Source: Brenneria bubanii
GTDB taxonomy: Bacteria > Pseudomonadota > Gammaproteobacteria > Enterobacterales > Enterobacteriaceae
Direction of reading: 5' to 3'
Assembly (NCBI RefSeq): GCF_022378355.1
Contig: NZ_JAKMAJ010000003.1
Location: 1 to 64,000 of the forward strand
Length of the DNA: 64,000 nucleotides
The notes below the pieces were generated by a model that did not search any database, was not told where the DNA came from, and saw only the letters and a program-made list of their open reading frames with translations. This document shows positions 39,054 through 50,664 of the stretch, one piece after another (position 1 is the first letter of the stretch; each line of letters begins with the position of its first letter). The translations under genes were made by a program, and so were the position numbers.

Positions 39054-39974
39054 ATGTTAAAATTTATTTTTCGTCGCTGTCTGGAAGCGATACCAACGCT
39101 GTTTATTTTGATAACCATTTCATTTTTCATGATGCGTCTTGCGCCGGGTAGTCCTTTTACCGGCGAGCGTAATCTTCCGCCTGAGGTCATGACCAATATT
39201 GAAGCCCGATACCATCTTAATGACCCGATGGTGAAACAATACGGCAACTACTTATGGCAACTGGTTCATGGCGATTTCGGCCCTTCATTTAAATACAAGG
39301 ATTATTCAGTAAACGATCTGGTGGCGGCTTCATTTCCGGTTTCCGCTAAATTGGGCGCGGCCGCGTTTTTATTCGCCGTGTTTTTCGGCGTCAGCGCCGG
39401 CGTTATTGCCGCGTTAAATCAGAACAGTAAATGGGATTATACGGTGATGGGGTTTGCGATGACCGGCGTCGTTATTCCCAGCTTTGTCGTCGCGCCGCTG
39501 CTGGTATTGATATTTGCCATTAGCTTGCATTGGCTGCCGGGCGGCGGCTGGAATGGCGGAGCTCCCAAATATATCGTTCTGCCGATGGTCGCGTTATCGC
39601 TTTCTTACATAGCCAGCATCGCGCGTATTACCCGTGGTTCGATGATTGAAGTGCTGCACTCCAACTTCATTCGTACCGCCCGCGCAAAAGGTTTGCCCCT
39701 GCGCCTCATTATTTTGCGCCATGCCTTAAAACCCGCAATGTTACCGGTCCTTTCTTATATGGGACCGGCTTTTGTCGGCATCATTACCGGTTCGATGGTG
39801 ATTGAGACAATTTTCGGTTTACCCGGTATAGGTCAGCTTTTCGTGAATGGGGCGTTGAATCGTGATTATTCGCTGGTGCTCAGCCTGACTATTTTAGTAG
39901 GCGGGCTGACCATTCTTTTTAATGCGATAATTGACGTGTTATACGCCGTTATCGATCCGAAAATTCGCTACTAA
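39054..39974 (+). CDS. oppB: Oligopeptide ABC transporter permease OppB
   Basis: OppB is one of two inner-membrane permeases of the Opp importer. The 306-residue product shows the N-terminal LKFIFRRCLEAIPTLFILITISFFMMRLAPGSPF membrane start and the EAA loop that docks the ATPase (TARAKGLPLRLIILRHALKPAMLP). Six hydrophobic helices are visible. It lies 13 bases before oppC. Confidence 0.96.
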   Translation: MLKFIFRRCLEAIPTLFILITISFFMMRLAPGSPFTGERNLPPEVMTNIEARYHLNDPMVKQYGNYLWQLVHGDFGPSFKYKDYSVNDLVAASFPVSAKLGAAAFLFAVFFGVSAGVIAALNQNSKWDYTVMGFAMTGVVIPSFVVAPLLVLIFAISLHWLPGGGWNGGAPKYIVLPMVALSLSYIASIARITRGSMIEVLHSNFIRTARAKGLPLRLIILRHALKPAMLPVLSYMGPAFVGIITGSMVIETIFGLPGIGQLFVNGALNRDYSLVLSLTILVGGLTILFNAIIDVLYAVIDPKIRY

Positions 39975-39987
39975 ACCAGGGGGCGTT

Positions 39988-40896
39988 ATGTTTTGGCATC
40001 GAAAAAACACGCAAGCGGTGGATAATTTCAACGAAAGGATGCAAGTCGAAGGCCGCAGTCTGTGGCAGGATGCCCGCCGGCGTTTTATCCATAACCGCGC
40101 CGCTATCGCCAGCCTGTTAGCGCTGGTGCTGATTACACTGTTTGTCACCATTGCGCCGTGGCTGTCGCCCTTTAATTACGCGGATACCGACTGGAACATG
40201 ATGTCATCCGCGCCCGACATGTCTTCCGGCCACTATTTCGGCACCGACTCGTCAGGACGCGACCTGCTGGTTCGCGTCGCCATCGGCGGACGAATTTCCC
40301 TGATGGTCGGCGTCGCCGCCGCGCTGATCGCCGTGTTCGTCGGCACGCTTTACGGCGCGCTGTCCGGTTATCTCGGCGGAAAAGTCGACTCCGTGATGAT
40401 GCGTTTACTGGAGATCCTCAACTCATTTCCGTTCATGTTTTTCGTCATTCTGTTGGTGACATTCTTCGGGCAGAACATACTGTTGATCTTTGTCGCCATC
40501 GGCATGGTGTCCTGGCTGGACATGGCGCGTATTGTGCGCGGACAGACGCTAAGCCTAAAACGTAAGGAGTTCATTGAAGCCGCATGGGTTTCCGGCGTGT
40601 CAACGCGCGGCATTGTACTACGCCATATCGTCCCCAATGTTTTAGGCGTGGTTGTTGTTTATGCCTCATTACTGGTGCCGAGTATGATTTTGTTTGAATC
40701 ATTCCTAAGCTTTCTGGGATTAGGCACCCAGGAACCATTAAGCAGTTGGGGCGCCTTGCTGAATGATGGCGCGAACTCAATGGAAGTTTCTTCCTGGCTG
40801 CTGTTTTATCCCGCGGCGTTTCTGGTTGTGACGCTGTTTTGTTTTAACTTTATCGGCGATGGCTTACGTGATGCCCTCGACCCGAAAGATCGCTGA
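39988..40896 (+). CDS. oppC: Oligopeptide ABC transporter permease OppC
   Basis: OppC is the second permease. The 302-residue product has the OppC N-terminal segment (SLWQDARRRFIHNRAAIASL), a large periplasmic loop with HYFGTDSSGRDLLVR, and the EAA loop EFIEAAWVSGVSTRGIVLRHIVPNVLG. I set the start at ATG 39988 behind AGGGGG; an open frame extends upstream into oppB but lacks a start signal. Confidence 0.96.
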   Translation: MFWHRKNTQAVDNFNERMQVEGRSLWQDARRRFIHNRAAIASLLALVLITLFVTIAPWLSPFNYADTDWNMMSSAPDMSSGHYFGTDSSGRDLLVRVAIGGRISLMVGVAAALIAVFVGTLYGALSGYLGGKVDSVMMRLLEILNSFPFMFFVILLVTFFGQNILLIFVAIGMVSWLDMARIVRGQTLSLKRKEFIEAAWVSGVSTRGIVLRHIVPNVLGVVVVYASLLVPSMILFESFLSFLGLGTQEPLSSWGALLNDGANSMEVSSWLLFYPAAFLVVTLFCFNFIGDGLRDALDPKDR

Positions 40897-40907
40897 GGAA
40901 GGGGTTG

Positions 40908-41899
<992 letters not shown>

Positions 41900-41903
<4 letters not shown>

Positions 41904-42916
41904 ATTCGGCACCGAAAAGCACAGCGCTGTTGGACGTGGTCGATCTGAAAGTTCACTTCGACGTAAGGGACAATAAACAGTGGTTCTGGCAACCGCCTAA
42001 AACCTTGAAGGCGGTCGATGGCGTGACGTTTCGTCTACATGAAGGGGAAACGTTGGGGGTCGTGGGCGAGTCCGGTTGCGGGAAATCCACATTGGCGCGC
42101 GCCATCATCGGTCTGGTGAAGGCAACCGACGGACATATCACCTGGCTCGGGCGCGATTTGCTCGGGATGAGCGATGAAGCCTGGCGTCAGGCGCGCGGCG
42201 ATATCCAGATGATTTTCCAGGATCCGCTGGCGTCGCTGAATCCGCGTATGAACATCGGGGAAATTATTGCCGAGCCGTTAAAAATCTATTATCCGAAGCT
42301 GACGCGGCAGGAGGTGAAAGACAAGGTCAGAACCATGATGCTGAAAGTGGGGCTATTACCTAATCTGATTAACCGCTATCCGCATGAATTTTCCGGCGGC
42401 CAGTGCCAGCGTATCGGTATCGCCCGGGCCTTGATACTGGAACCGAAACTGATTATCTGCGATGAGCCGGTGTCTGCGCTGGACGTGTCCATTCAGGCTC
42501 AGGTTGTCAATCTGCTGCGGCAATTACAGCGTGAAATGCAGCTGTCGCTGATTTTTATCGCCCATGACCTGTCGGTGGTGAAGCACATTTCCGATCGGGT
42601 TCTGGTGATGTACCTGGGACATGCGGTGGAGCTGGGAACCTATGATCAGGTCTATCGTCATCCTTTGCATCCCTACACCCGGGCTTTGATGTCGGCCGTG
42701 CCGATTCCCGACCCGGATAAGGAGAGGAATAAGCAGATACAGTTGCTGGAGGGGGATCTGCCTTCGCCGATTAATCCGCCCTCGGGGTGCGTGTTTTGCA
42801 CTCGCTGCCCGATCGCTGGGCCTGAGTGCCTGAAAACCAGACCCGTGATGGCGGGGGATTTCTCGCATGCGGTCTCCTGTCTGAAAGTCGAACCGCCAGC
42901 GCCGATTTCTTTATAA
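41900..42916 (+). CDS. oppF: Oligopeptide ABC transporter ATPase OppF
   Basis: OppF is the second ATPase and pairs with OppD. The 338-residue protein has Walker A GESGCGKST, signature SGGQCQRIGIARAL, Walker B LIICDEPVSALD, switch IAHDLSVV, and the C-terminal cysteine motif (CVFCTRCPIAGPEC). The ATGA overlap with oppD shows translational coupling. It is the last gene of the opp operon. I see no strong terminator directly behind it. Confidence 0.96.
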
Positions 42917-43004
42917 CCAGAAAAGCACTACGCCCCGTAAAGGGACGTCTGCGGGGATTCATGCATGCCGTGAGGAGAGGGCGTCAGGCCTTGTTACTTA
43001 CGGC

Positions 43005-43328
43005 TTACTCTTTCCACAGGATATGGCAGAGCTTGTGATCTTTTTCCCGGCAAATCAGTACGCGGGCAAAAATATCGGTAATCTCGCCGCCATCCTGCTC
43101 CGCCAGCCCAATCACCACTTCCGCAAAGAAATCAGGATTGAGGTCAAAATCAACATGCGCTGACCAGTCTTCTGCCGGGTCGAATAGCTCTGCGCCGCCG
43201 CGTTCTTCGAACTGTAGGTTAAACAATAAGATATCTGCCGGATCAAGGTTATCTACGGCCAGTTCCAGAAAAATATCGTAGGCCTGTTCCAACGCTTCGT
43301 CTTCAGTCAGGCGGTTATTCAAATCCAT
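43005..43328 (-). CDS. yciU: Putative double-stranded-DNA mimic protein YciU
   Basis: This 107-residue, strongly acidic cytoplasmic protein belongs to UPF0263. The Haemophilus homologue HI1450 has a surface charge pattern resembling dsDNA and was proposed to bind HU; the role in enterics is unproven. The acidic runs include [20 protein letters not shown] and [20 protein letters not shown]. It is probably cotranscribed with clsA, which ends... upstream on the same strand, 54 bases away. Confidence 0.9.
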   Translation of the reverse strand: MDLNNRLTEDEALEQAYDIFLELAVDNLDPADILLFNLQFEERGGAELFDPAEDWSAHVDFDLNPDFFAEVVIGLAEQDGGEITDIFARVLICREKDHKLCHILWKE

Positions 43329-43382
43329 ACGAAATGTCCTGTTAATGCGTGTGGCGCTATTAAAACACGGGAAAAGCCGTAT

Positions 43383-44843
43383 TTATAGCAAGGGACTGAA
43401 AAAGTAGCACACTCGTTCGATAATGCGTTGCCAGTAAGGACGGCTTTGCCACTGTTTGGCGCTCAGCAGACTGGATCGCACAATATAATCTTCCTGAACG
43501 CAGGCGAGATCGGTGCCGAAACCGGCATCATCGATCACCACGGTGATCTCGAAATTCAGCCACAGGCTACGAATATCCAGATTGACGGTACCGATCAGAC
43601 TCAGCTGTCCATCGACCAGTATGCTTTTCGTATGCAGCAATCCATCTTTGAACTGATAAATTTTGACGCCGGCCGCCAGTAATTCGGTAAAGAATGCCCG
43701 ACTTGCCCAGCCGACCAGTACGGAGTCATTTTTATGCGGCACGATAAGGCTGACGTCCACGCCGCGCTGTGCGGCCGTACAGATGGCGTGCAGCAGGTCG
43801 TCGCTGGGGACGAAGTAGGGCGTGGTCATGATGAGCTGTTTGCGAGCGGAGTAGACCGAGGTTAACAGGGCCTGGTGGATCATCTCTTCCGGATAGCCCG
43901 GACCGGAGGCAATCACCTGAATTGTGTGGCCGGTCTCCTGTTCAAACGGCATCATATTGACGTCCGGCGGCGGCGGCAGCAGCCGTTTGCCGGTTTCCAT
44001 TTCCCAGTCGCAGCAATAAATAATGCCCAGGGTTGTCGCCACCGGGCCTTCGATGCGCGCCATCAGATCAACCCATTGACCCACGCCCGCATCCTGCTTG
44101 AAAAAGCGGGGATCAACCATATTCATACTGCCGGTGTAAGCAATACGGTTATCGATCAGAATGACCTTTCGATGCTGCCGCAGATCCATGCGCCGCAAAA
44201 ATGCCCGGAAGAGATTCACTTTCAGCGCTTCGGCCACTTCAATGCCGGCGGTGCGCATCAACTGAGGGTGAGCGTTGCGGAAAAACTTAACGCTGCCCGC
44301 GGAGTCAAGCAATATCCGGCAATGTACGCCACGGCGGGCGGCGGCGATAAGCGATGACGTAACCTGATCGACGATTCCGCCGGATTGCCAGATATAAAAC
44401 ACCATCTCGATATTATTGTGGGCCAGTTCAATATCACGAATCAGCGCCTTGATGGTGTCGTCAAAGGTCGTCAGTAGCTGTAGCTGATTGCCTTTTACAC
44501 CACCGACGCCCTGACGACGCTCGCACAATTGAAATAGTGAACTGGCGACTTCGCTATTTTCGGTGGCAAAAATGCGTCGGTATTCTTTGAGTTCCCGCAG
44601 CCATTTTGCCGTCGATGGCCACATTCTACTGGCGCGTTCGGCTCGACGTTTACCGAGGTGCAGTTCGCCGAAGGAGAGGTAAGCGACAATACCCACCAAC
44701 GGCAGAATATAGATCACCAACAGCCAGGCCATTGCGGAAGGGACCGTTCGACGCTTCATTAAAATACGTAGCGTGATACCTGCAATCAGTAACCAATAAC
44801 TGAAAACAAGTAACCAACTCATTACGGTATAAAATGTTGTCAT
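43383..44843 (-). CDS. clsA: Cardiolipin synthase A
   Basis: ClsA is the major cardiolipin synthase, which condenses two phosphatidylglycerols at the inner membrane. The 486-residue product equals the E. coli length. It has two N-terminal membrane helices (about 5-27 and 38-60) and two phospholipase D motifs HxKx4D: HRKVILID at 224-231 and HTKSILVD near residue 404. ClsA precedes yciU on the same strand, as in E. coli. Confidence 0.96.
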   Translation of the reverse strand: MTTFYTVMSWLLVFSYWLLIAGITLRILMKRRTVPSAMAWLLVIYILPLVGIVAYLSFGELHLGKRRAERASRMWPSTAKWLRELKEYRRIFATENSEVASSLFQLCERRQGVGGVKGNQLQLLTTFDDTIKALIRDIELAHNNIEMVFYIWQSGGIVDQVTSSLIAAARRGVHCRILLDSAGSVKFFRNAHPQLMRTAGIEVAEALKVNLFRAFLRRMDLRQHRKVILIDNRIAYTGSMNMVDPRFFKQDAGVGQWVDLMARIEGPVATTLGIIYCCDWEMETGKRLLPPPPDVNMMPFEQETGHTIQVIASGPGYPEEMIHQALLTSVYSARKQLIMTTPYFVPSDDLLHAICTAAQRGVDVSLIVPHKNDSVLVGWASRAFFTELLAAGVKIYQFKDGLLHTKSILVDGQLSLIGTVNLDIRSLWLNFEITVVIDDAGFGTDLACVQEDYIVRSSLLSAKQWQSRPYWQRIIERVCYFFSPLL

Positions 44844-45039
44844 AAAGGCGTCGCAAATTTCTTCTGTAAGCGTTTAATGAAGTGTACTCATACTTTGATG
44901 AAAGGGGAAACGCCTTTAGTCTTAATAATATAGCCTGATAACTATTTAATGTGAGGGCGGAAAATTTAAACATTACTTGGATTGAGAGATGAAGGGTCTA
45001 TAATGACGCGGCAAATTTTCGCTATATAAGAGTCATGCC

Positions 45040-45216
45040 ATGAAACGCAGCCGGAATGAAGTCAGCCGCTGGCGGATGTTGCGTCAGGTTAAGCGTCGCA
45101 GAAGCCGCTGGCTGGAAGCGCAGTCGCGAACCTACCGTCATATTCACTATGCCCGCTATTTGCAACAAAAGCATAAGCGGCGTGCGTTGTTGTATGCAGT
45201 CGCCTATGAGTGGTAG
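45040..45216 (+). CDS. yciY: Small basic protein YciY
   Basis: This 58-residue, Arg-rich protein (MKRSRNEVSRWRMLRQVKRR ... YEW) aligns with E. coli YciY over its N-terminal half (MKRSR.EV.RWRM.RQ..RR.SRWLE.QSR) and holds the same place next to clsA. Its function is unknown. The frame is short and was found by inspection; a clear terminator follows nine bases after the stop, which supports a real transcript. Confidence 0.8.
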   Translation: MKRSRNEVSRWRMLRQVKRRRSRWLEAQSRTYRHIHYARYLQQKHKRRALLYAVAYEW

Positions 45217-45224
45217 CTGAAAAG

Positions 45225-45260
45225 ATTAGCGGTCATCATCGATATGACCGCTAATTTTTA
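45225..45260 (+). terminator. Intrinsic terminator of yciY
   Basis: The perfect 12-bp stem ATTAGCGGTCAT / ATGACCGCTAAT has a 7-nt loop and is followed by TTTTTAG. It may also act on the convergent chemoreceptor gene. Confidence 0.9.
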
Positions 45261-45292
45261 GATGTTATTTTTATCGGCGGGTTCAAGGTCCG

Positions 45293-46939
45293 TCAGGATA
45301 ATGCGGGGAGCAACGGTTTTTCAGCCGTCGCAGAAGATGCATCGGCGTCAGATGGCAGCATAAACAACGACACCGTTGTGCTGAGTTGACGCGTTTGATC
45401 CAGCAGCGATGAAAAAGTCATTGCCGCTGTTTCCACCTGATCCACGTTTTGTTGCACGGTATCATTCAGGGTGCGAATACTGCTGGTGACTTCATGGATA
45501 CTCTGGTTCTGCTGATCCGATATTTCCGATATCTCACTTAAAAACGTACCGGTGCCTTTGGCGGCCTGAATGATTTCTTGCAGGCTATCATTCAAGGCCT
45601 TAACCAATTTAGCCCCCGCCTCAACGCTGTTATCCGAGTCGCGAATCAAGGCATTGATGTTTTGCGCGGAATGACTGCTTTGCGATGCCAGCGTGCCGAC
45701 TTCGCGAGCGACGACGGAAAATCCACGCCCCATTTCGCCGGCGCGCGCGGCCTCAATCGCTGCATTCAATGATAAAATATGTGTTTGAAATGCCACATTT
45801 TCTATCATGCCAATCGCATCGGTCATTTCCCGCGTCCGGCCGGCAATGTCCGACATCGCCGTTTTTACTTCATCCATCATCACCTCGCCCTGCGTGGCGA
45901 TATTACTGGTATCTTTCGCGTGTAGGCTGGCCTGCAGGGTATGTTGCGTATTCTGCTCCAGATGCTGGCTCAACTGAAGGATGTGTTCGGTGGTGGCTTT
46001 CAGTTCATGGGACTGCCGGATTGCCTGCTCCGACAGCATGCGATTATCTTCTGCGACCTTATCAACCTGAACGCTCATGTTTCCTACGCTTTGGCGCACT
46101 TGATTAACCAAAACAACCAGACCGCGTTGCATTTGAATCACGCTGTTGTTCAAACTATCGATTTCCTGCGTCGTGCGTCTTTCCGCATCGACTGTCCGGG
46201 AAAGATCGCCTGCCGCAATACGCTGTAAATGATTAATAATTCGTTTTAACGGTCGGATGATAACCTTGTTCACGCCGACCCAAACCAGCACCGATACCAG
46301 CAGCAATAAACCCAGCACCACAACAAAAATGGTGTGAGCATGGTCGAGAGCGGTCAGAAACTGCTGGCCGTGCTGTTTTTGTCGGGTATCGTTATCCTGC
46401 AGGTAATGTGAATATTTTTGTGTAAAATCGTTTTGGTAGGCCTGAATGGGAATGGCGAAGAAGATATCAATTTGATTGGTGGTTTTTATCTCTTCGGCAA
46501 GTTCGGCTAATCCCGCATACAGCTGTTGATAACTGGTTTTTAATGCGACAAAGGCCGAGGCGGTGGAGGACGCATCCAACTGTTGATAATGAATTTCCGC
46601 CTGTTTTAATGAAGCCTCGGCTTCATCCATCAGGCTTTGCCAACTGCCGACCGAACCGGTTTCTTTATCAACCAACAGATAAATCCCCGCGCGATTGAGC
46701 TTATCGCTGGCGTTCATGACTTCCATCCTGGCTTTATCCATTAACGCCTGCTGTTGACGAAGCTGTTCGCTAACCGACGTATCGAGCCTGACCTGCGTTA
46801 GGGTTTGGGAAATAATGCCGACGGAAAACAACTGCAGTAATGAAAACAGGCCGATGACAAGCAATAAACCAAAAAGAATACTTGGCCGGCGGCTAAATAC
46901 TTTTGACATCCCTGATCGTAGCTTGGCGGGCATTAACAT
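45293..46939 (-). CDS. Methyl-accepting chemotaxis protein
   Basis: This 548-residue chemoreceptor has a membrane helix at about 19-45, a periplasmic four-helix-type ligand domain (about 46-203), a second membrane helix at about 204-228, a HAMP domain ([21 protein letters not shown]) and a cytoplasmic signalling domain. The hairpin tip reads [20 protein letters not shown] then [16 protein letters not shown]. It differs from the E. coli Tar/Tsr consensus by His for Asn in QTNIL and Ser for Ala in ALNAA. The protein lacks the C-terminal NWETF pentapeptide that tethers CheR and ends in KPLLPALS. The ligand is unknown. In E. coli the potassium channel gene kch lies in this interval. Confidence 0.88.
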   Translation of the reverse strand: MLMPAKLRSGMSKVFSRRPSILFGLLLVIGLFSLLQLFSVGIISQTLTQVRLDTSVSEQLRQQQALMDKARMEVMNASDKLNRAGIYLLVDKETGSVGSWQSLMDEAEASLKQAEIHYQQLDASSTASAFVALKTSYQQLYAGLAELAEEIKTTNQIDIFFAIPIQAYQNDFTQKYSHYLQDNDTRQKQHGQQFLTALDHAHTIFVVVLGLLLLVSVLVWVGVNKVIIRPLKRIINHLQRIAAGDLSRTVDAERRTTQEIDSLNNSVIQMQRGLVVLVNQVRQSVGNMSVQVDKVAEDNRMLSEQAIRQSHELKATTEHILQLSQHLEQNTQHTLQASLHAKDTSNIATQGEVMMDEVKTAMSDIAGRTREMTDAIGMIENVAFQTHILSLNAAIEAARAGEMGRGFSVVAREVGTLASQSSHSAQNINALIRDSDNSVEAGAKLVKALNDSLQEIIQAAKGTGTFLSEISEISDQQNQSIHEVTSSIRTLNDTVQQNVDQVETAAMTFSSLLDQTRQLSTTVSLFMLPSDADASSATAEKPLLPALS

Positions 46940-47060
46940 ATAGTCTGACTCCCTGCATATGAATGGAGATCAGCGTACCATGGTTAAATGACTAAAATAT
47001 TTCAGCTTTAGTGCGCCAGTAAGACCCTTTTGCCGCAAGATTTAGCGTCTTGAAGGATTG

Positions 47061-47092
47061 GCGATGGGTCATAGCGCGCTATGGCCCATCGC
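47061..47092. repeat. Long hairpin after yciI
   Basis: GCGATGGGTCATAG and CTATGGCCCATCGC form a 14-bp stem (one G-T pair) around a CGCG loop. It lies just beyond the yciI stop. No T tract follows on the minus strand, so it may be an mRNA 3' end block rather than a classical terminator. Confidence 0.7.
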
Positions 47093-47103
47093 GAAGCTCT
47101 GAA

Positions 47104-47400
47104 CTAAAAAACTTTTTTGAAGGGTTTCACCTCCACCTTTTGGTAAACTTTAGCGGCGACGTAGGGATCTTCATCCGCCCAGGCTTTCGCTTCCGTCAGG
47201 GAAGGAAATTCGGCAATGATAATGGACCCGCTAAAACCCGCCTTACCCGGATCCTCGCTGTCAACGGCGGGGAATGGACCGGCGGTGATAAGTCGTCCTT
47301 GATCCTGCAAGTCCTTGAGGCGGGCAAGGTGATCGGGTCTAGCCGCCAGTCGATTTTCCAGCGAACCGGCGACATCTTCAGCATAAATGACATATAACAT
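47104..47400 (-). CDS. yciI: YciI family protein
   Basis: This 98-residue cytoplasmic protein of the YCII family has a ferredoxin-like fold. [24 protein letters not shown] contains the conserved His-Asp pair region proposed as an active site, and [22 protein letters not shown] is the family C-terminus. The activity in enterics is not established. It is divergent from tonB, as in E. coli. Confidence 0.93.
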   Translation of the reverse strand: MLYVIYAEDVAGSLENRLAARPDHLARLKDLQDQGRLITAGPFPAVDSEDPGKAGFSGSIIIAEFPSLTEAKAWADEDPYVAAKVYQKVEVKPFKKVF

Positions 47401-47535
47401 AATGGGCCTCTCACATTAGGAACTACAAATCGAGTAACCCATCATACTGCATGACACGACCAGGGCAATAGGTTGATTTACCAGATAAATAGAACCCCTC
47501 TTTGGTTTTTTTTAACAATTTGACGGGTTATTATT

Positions 47536-47554
47536 GAATATGATTGCTATTTGC
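47536..47554 (+). promoter_or_regulatory. Fur box in the tonB promoter
   Basis: GAATATGATTGCTATTTGC agrees with the Fur consensus at 12 of 19 positions and is the same sequence I recall in the E. coli tonB promoter. Iron repression of tonB is expected. Confidence 0.65.
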
Positions 47555-47592
47555 ATTTAAACTTGGTCGGCATAAGAGGATAAAGAAATACT

Positions 47593-48363
47593 ATGCCGCA
47601 AAAAAAGTTTTTTCTGACCCGCCGTTACTCATGGCCATTTATACTTTCGGTTGGCATTCACGGTTCTTTAATCGCGGGCTTGCTGTATGCGTCGTTCAAT
47701 AAAGCTTTCGAACTGCCGGAAGAGTCCAAAGCGATCAGCGTCGTGATGGTCAATCCGGCTGCATTTGAAGCGGCGCCTGCGGCAAAATCGGCGCCTGTCG
47801 ACCCGACGCCGGTAGCACAGCCTGAGCCGGTTGTGGAGCTGGAAGCCATTCCTGAACCGGTGCCGGAGCCGATTCCAGAACCGGTTCCGGTCCCGCTTCC
47901 TGAACCTAAACCTGAGCCAAAACCGAAGCCTAAACCCAAACCGGTGAAGAAAGTTGAACAACCAAAGCCGGTGAAGCGAGAGAAGGCCATTGAAAAACAA
48001 CCGCCGTCGCCGTTTACCAGCGAAGCTCCGTCGCAAAATGTGAAGAATGCGCCGGTCAGACAGGCTCCCGCTCCAGCCTCAAGTTCTCAGTCGACGGGAC
48101 CGCGGCCGCTAAGTCGGGTTGAGCCGCAGTATCCTGCCCGGGCGTTCTCATTGCGTGTTGAAGGGCGGGTGAAAATACAGTTTGATATCGATGACGCCGG
48201 ACGGGTTGACAATGTGCGGGTGCTGTCAGCGGAGCCGCGCAATATGTTTGAACGTGATATCAGGCAGGCAATGCGTAAATGGCGCTATGAGGCTAATAAG
48301 CCGGGTAGAGATATGGAAGTGACCTTCGTCTTCAGAATCAATGGCGGCGCCGCCATGGAATAA
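47593..48363 (+). CDS. tonB: Energy transducer TonB
   Basis: TonB couples the ExbBD proton motor to outer-membrane receptors for siderophores and cobalamin. The 256-residue protein has the N-terminal membrane anchor with the S-x3-H motif (Ser19, His23) that contacts ExbB. A long Pro-rich periplasmic spacer follows, first Glu-Pro then Lys-Pro repeats (about residues 75-130). The C-terminal receptor-binding domain has SRVEPQYPARAFSLRVEGRV and the YP motif. The length is slightly above E. coli (239). Expression is likely Fur controlled. Confidence 0.96.
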   Translation: MPQKKFFLTRRYSWPFILSVGIHGSLIAGLLYASFNKAFELPEESKAISVVMVNPAAFEAAPAAKSAPVDPTPVAQPEPVVELEAIPEPVPEPIPEPVPVPLPEPKPEPKPKPKPKPVKKVEQPKPVKREKAIEKQPPSPFTSEAPSQNVKNAPVRQAPAPASSSQSTGPRPLSRVEPQYPARAFSLRVEGRVKIQFDIDDAGRVDNVRVLSAEPRNMFERDIRQAMRKWRYEANKPGRDMEVTFVFRINGGAAME

Positions 48364-48391
48364 AATGACGCGCGTTTAATCGCCATCGATA

Positions 48392-48421
48392 AAAAAGCAC
48401 CGTTAATCCCGGTGCTTTTTT
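48392..48421 (+). terminator. Intrinsic terminator of tonB
   Basis: The stem AAAAAGCACCG / CGGTGCTTTTT has a 7-nt loop and a T run on the plus strand. Confidence 0.9.
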
Positions 48422-48496
48422 GTTATTGCTGTCTGGTAAAAGACTCAGGGCGTCAACAACGACATGAATAGATAAGCCGTATATTGATGAGCGCGC

Positions 48497-48922
48497 TTAG
48501 GCCTCATCATAGGTACAGTGGCTTTTCCCTAACGGCAGTTCGCGTGAGCGACCGTATCCATCGACCGCGACATAAGTGAATAACGCCTCCGTCGCGCGGT
48601 AGCGCTGCCCAATGGGTTCAGAAGAGACTTTTTTTACCCAGACTTCCACATTCACATTGATGGAACTGCGGCCGGTGCTTACGCACCGCGCATAGCAACA
48701 TACGACGTCGCCGACGGCGACCGACTTTAGAAACGACATGCCATCAACGCGAACGGTTACCACCCGGCCTTCTGCAATTTCTTTTGCCAAAATAGCGCCG
48801 CCCATGTCCATCTGCGACATGATCCAGCCCCCGAAAATATCCCCATTCGCATTGGTATCAGCGGGCATCGCCAGTGTTCGAAGAACCAGATCGCCCTGAG
48901 GTAAAACGTCTTGTTTGCTCAT
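48497..48922 (-). CDS. yciA: Acyl-CoA thioesterase YciA
   Basis: YciA is a hot-dog fold thioesterase that hydrolyses a broad range of acyl-CoAs. The conserved block VLRTLAMPADTNANGDIFGG contains the catalytic Asn/Asp segment, and GDVVCCYARCV and SEPIGQRY are family markers. I chose ATG 48922 (MSKQDVLPQGD; 141 residues), which lies close to the E. coli start. In-frame ATGs at 48952 and 49000 are possible; the last would overlap yciB. No start has a strong ribosome binding site, so coupling to yciB is likely. Confidence 0.92.
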   Translation of the reverse strand: MSKQDVLPQGDLVLRTLAMPADTNANGDIFGGWIMSQMDMGGAILAKEIAEGRVVTVRVDGMSFLKSVAVGDVVCCYARCVSTGRSSINVNVEVWVKKVSSEPIGQRYRATEALFTYVAVDGYGRSRELPLGKSHCTYDEA

Positions 48923-48983
48923 TGTGGTATCAATCAAATTAGGTTGACTCATGGAGTCATACTGTTTTATCAAGAGGGCTTTA

Positions 48984-49547
48984 TCAGTGCCCACTTCCAT
49001 TTTCTTTTGACTTCTCCCGATCGCCGGGTAAGTGCCGATAGATATAAACGCCGCAGATCAAGGTAAACAGCAGGGTAAATCCAGTTAAACCAAAGACCTT
49101 GAAGTTAACCCACACGCTTTGCGGCATCCAGAAAGCAATATAAATGTTTAATAATCCACATACCAGAAAGAACATGGCCCAGGATAAATTAAGTTTTCCC
49201 CACACGGATTGCGGTAAGGTTAATTCTTTACCCAGCATGCGCTGGATCAGCGTCTTCTTCATTACAAACTGGCTGTATAGCAGCGCGGCGGCAAACAGGG
49301 TATAAATAATGGTCACCTTCCACTTGATGAATTCGTCATTATGGAATACCAGCGTCAACGTGCCGAAAATGGCGACCATGACAAAAGTTATCAGCGTCAT
49401 TTTTTCTATCTTGCGATAAACCACCCAGGTAATGACCAGCGCCAGCGCGGTGGCGGCAATCAATGCGCCCGATGCAACGTAAATGTCATATAATTTGTAA
49501 AAGACAAAAAAGACGACAAGTGGCATAAAATCAATAAGTTGCTTCAT
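48984..49547 (-). CDS. yciB: Inner-membrane intracellular septation protein YciB
   Basis: YciB (IspA/IspZ) is an inner-membrane protein with about five to six helices that interacts with cell elongation and division proteins and supports envelope integrity. The 187-residue product has the family start [20 protein letters not shown] and the [20 protein letters not shown] block. It precedes yciA in one operon. The C-terminus is short and charged. Confidence 0.95.
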   Translation of the reverse strand: MKQLIDFMPLVVFFVFYKLYDIYVASGALIAATALALVITWVVYRKIEKMTLITFVMVAIFGTLTLVFHNDEFIKWKVTIIYTLFAAALLYSQFVMKKTLIQRMLGKELTLPQSVWGKLNLSWAMFFLVCGLLNIYIAFWMPQSVWVNFKVFGLTGFTLLFTLICGVYIYRHLPGDREKSKENGSGH

Positions 49548-49811
49548 TATATCAATCCGTTACTCAATAAATTGTTGGTGATAACCGTGAACGGCCATCT
49601 GATCACTGACGCTATTATCCTTTATTGTGGTGTACTGTTCCCTTGATATCGCAATAATTTGCAGAAAATTACGATCAGCCTTGTTGACGATTAGCCGATA
49701 TCCAGGCTGTCTGCCGCCGCACTCGGTGCCATCTCAAGCGCTTTCCCCAGGCGTGAACCACATGGACTGGGGAATATAGGATGGCGAATTGAAATCGACA
49801 GGGAGATAAAA

Positions 49812-50564
49812 TCAGGCGCGAAGCAGCGTATAAAGGCGGAACAGGTAAATTAACAGCATTGCGGATATCAGATTGCTCAGGCCATTTAACAGCACGGCAA
49901 GCAGCGTCGGTGAAAATCCCGGAATTTTTGTCGCCAACACCAGGATAACGGCCTTGGCGAGTATCCAAAGAATCACCGCCGGCGCGGTGATGCGCAGGTT
50001 GGCAAAGGTCAGCGCGGCGCTCGACTTGATGGCGCTGAATACCCCCTGTTTTTCGATGACGACGACGATCGGCGCCAGGCTTAAAGCGATAGTCAACAGT
50101 ATGCCAGGAATGACCAGAAACAACATGCCTAACTGGATAAGAAAGACGCACAGCAAGGTGAGTATAAACAGGCGGGGCAGGTACGGAGCGGCGGCGCCAA
50201 TCGCCCGTAAGGCGCTGGTGCGGTTTCCTGCGGAGACCATCTGGAGCAGCATCAGGATACCGCCGGTGAGAATTGCATTCCCCGCCAGCGCGGCGAAGGT
50301 CCGCGCCGCGGCTATTTTAGCCATCATCGCCTGTTGTTCCGGCGTCAACTGCCGTAACATTTCTATAACGCTCAGCTTTGCCGAGGAAGACAAATCGCCG
50401 CCCATGGCGCTCAGTATTTGCAACTCTTCCTCTGCGGGGGTGAAGGCCTGATCCAGGATCACGGCAATGAGCGCGGTAAGCAGTGACATCAGCAAAACCG
50501 TGATGAGCTGATTACGCGTGAAATTCATTGTGTCACGGTACAACTTGCTGGCCGTGATAGGCAT
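49812..50564 (-). CDS. yciC: UPF0259 inner-membrane protein YciC
   Basis: YciC is a multi-spanning membrane protein of unknown function, about 250 residues long. Conserved parts are [20 protein letters not shown] at the N-terminus, QLVSAGxR-like [24 protein letters not shown] in the middle and the C-terminal [22 protein letters not shown] set the start at ATG 50564 behind AAGGAG; the frame opens nine codons earlier. The gap of 264 bases to yciB is longer than needed for an operon, so it probably has its own terminator and promoter. Confidence 0.93.
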   Translation of the reverse strand: MPITASKLYRDTMNFTRNQLITVLLMSLLTALIAVILDQAFTPAEEELQILSAMGGDLSSSAKLSVIEMLRQLTPEQQAMMAKIAAARTFAALAGNAILTGGILMLLQMVSAGNRTSALRAIGAAAPYLPRLFILTLLCVFLIQLGMLFLVIPGILLTIALSLAPIVVVIEKQGVFSAIKSSAALTFANLRITAPAVILWILAKAVILVLATKIPGFSPTLLAVLLNGLSNLISAMLLIYLFRLYTLLRA

Positions 50565-50664
50565 GCAAACTCCTTGAGAGAAAATGGTCAATCACATTAG
50601 CCTTTAATTGTAACCTGTTACGCCGGGCTGTGGCACCCTGTCCTGGTGGCGAGATGCGGATTTC

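Noticed and set aside
47668-48036. Repetitive minus-strand frames within tonB
   Set aside because: They mirror the Pro-Glu and Pro-Lys repeats of the TonB spacer and are not a separate gene.
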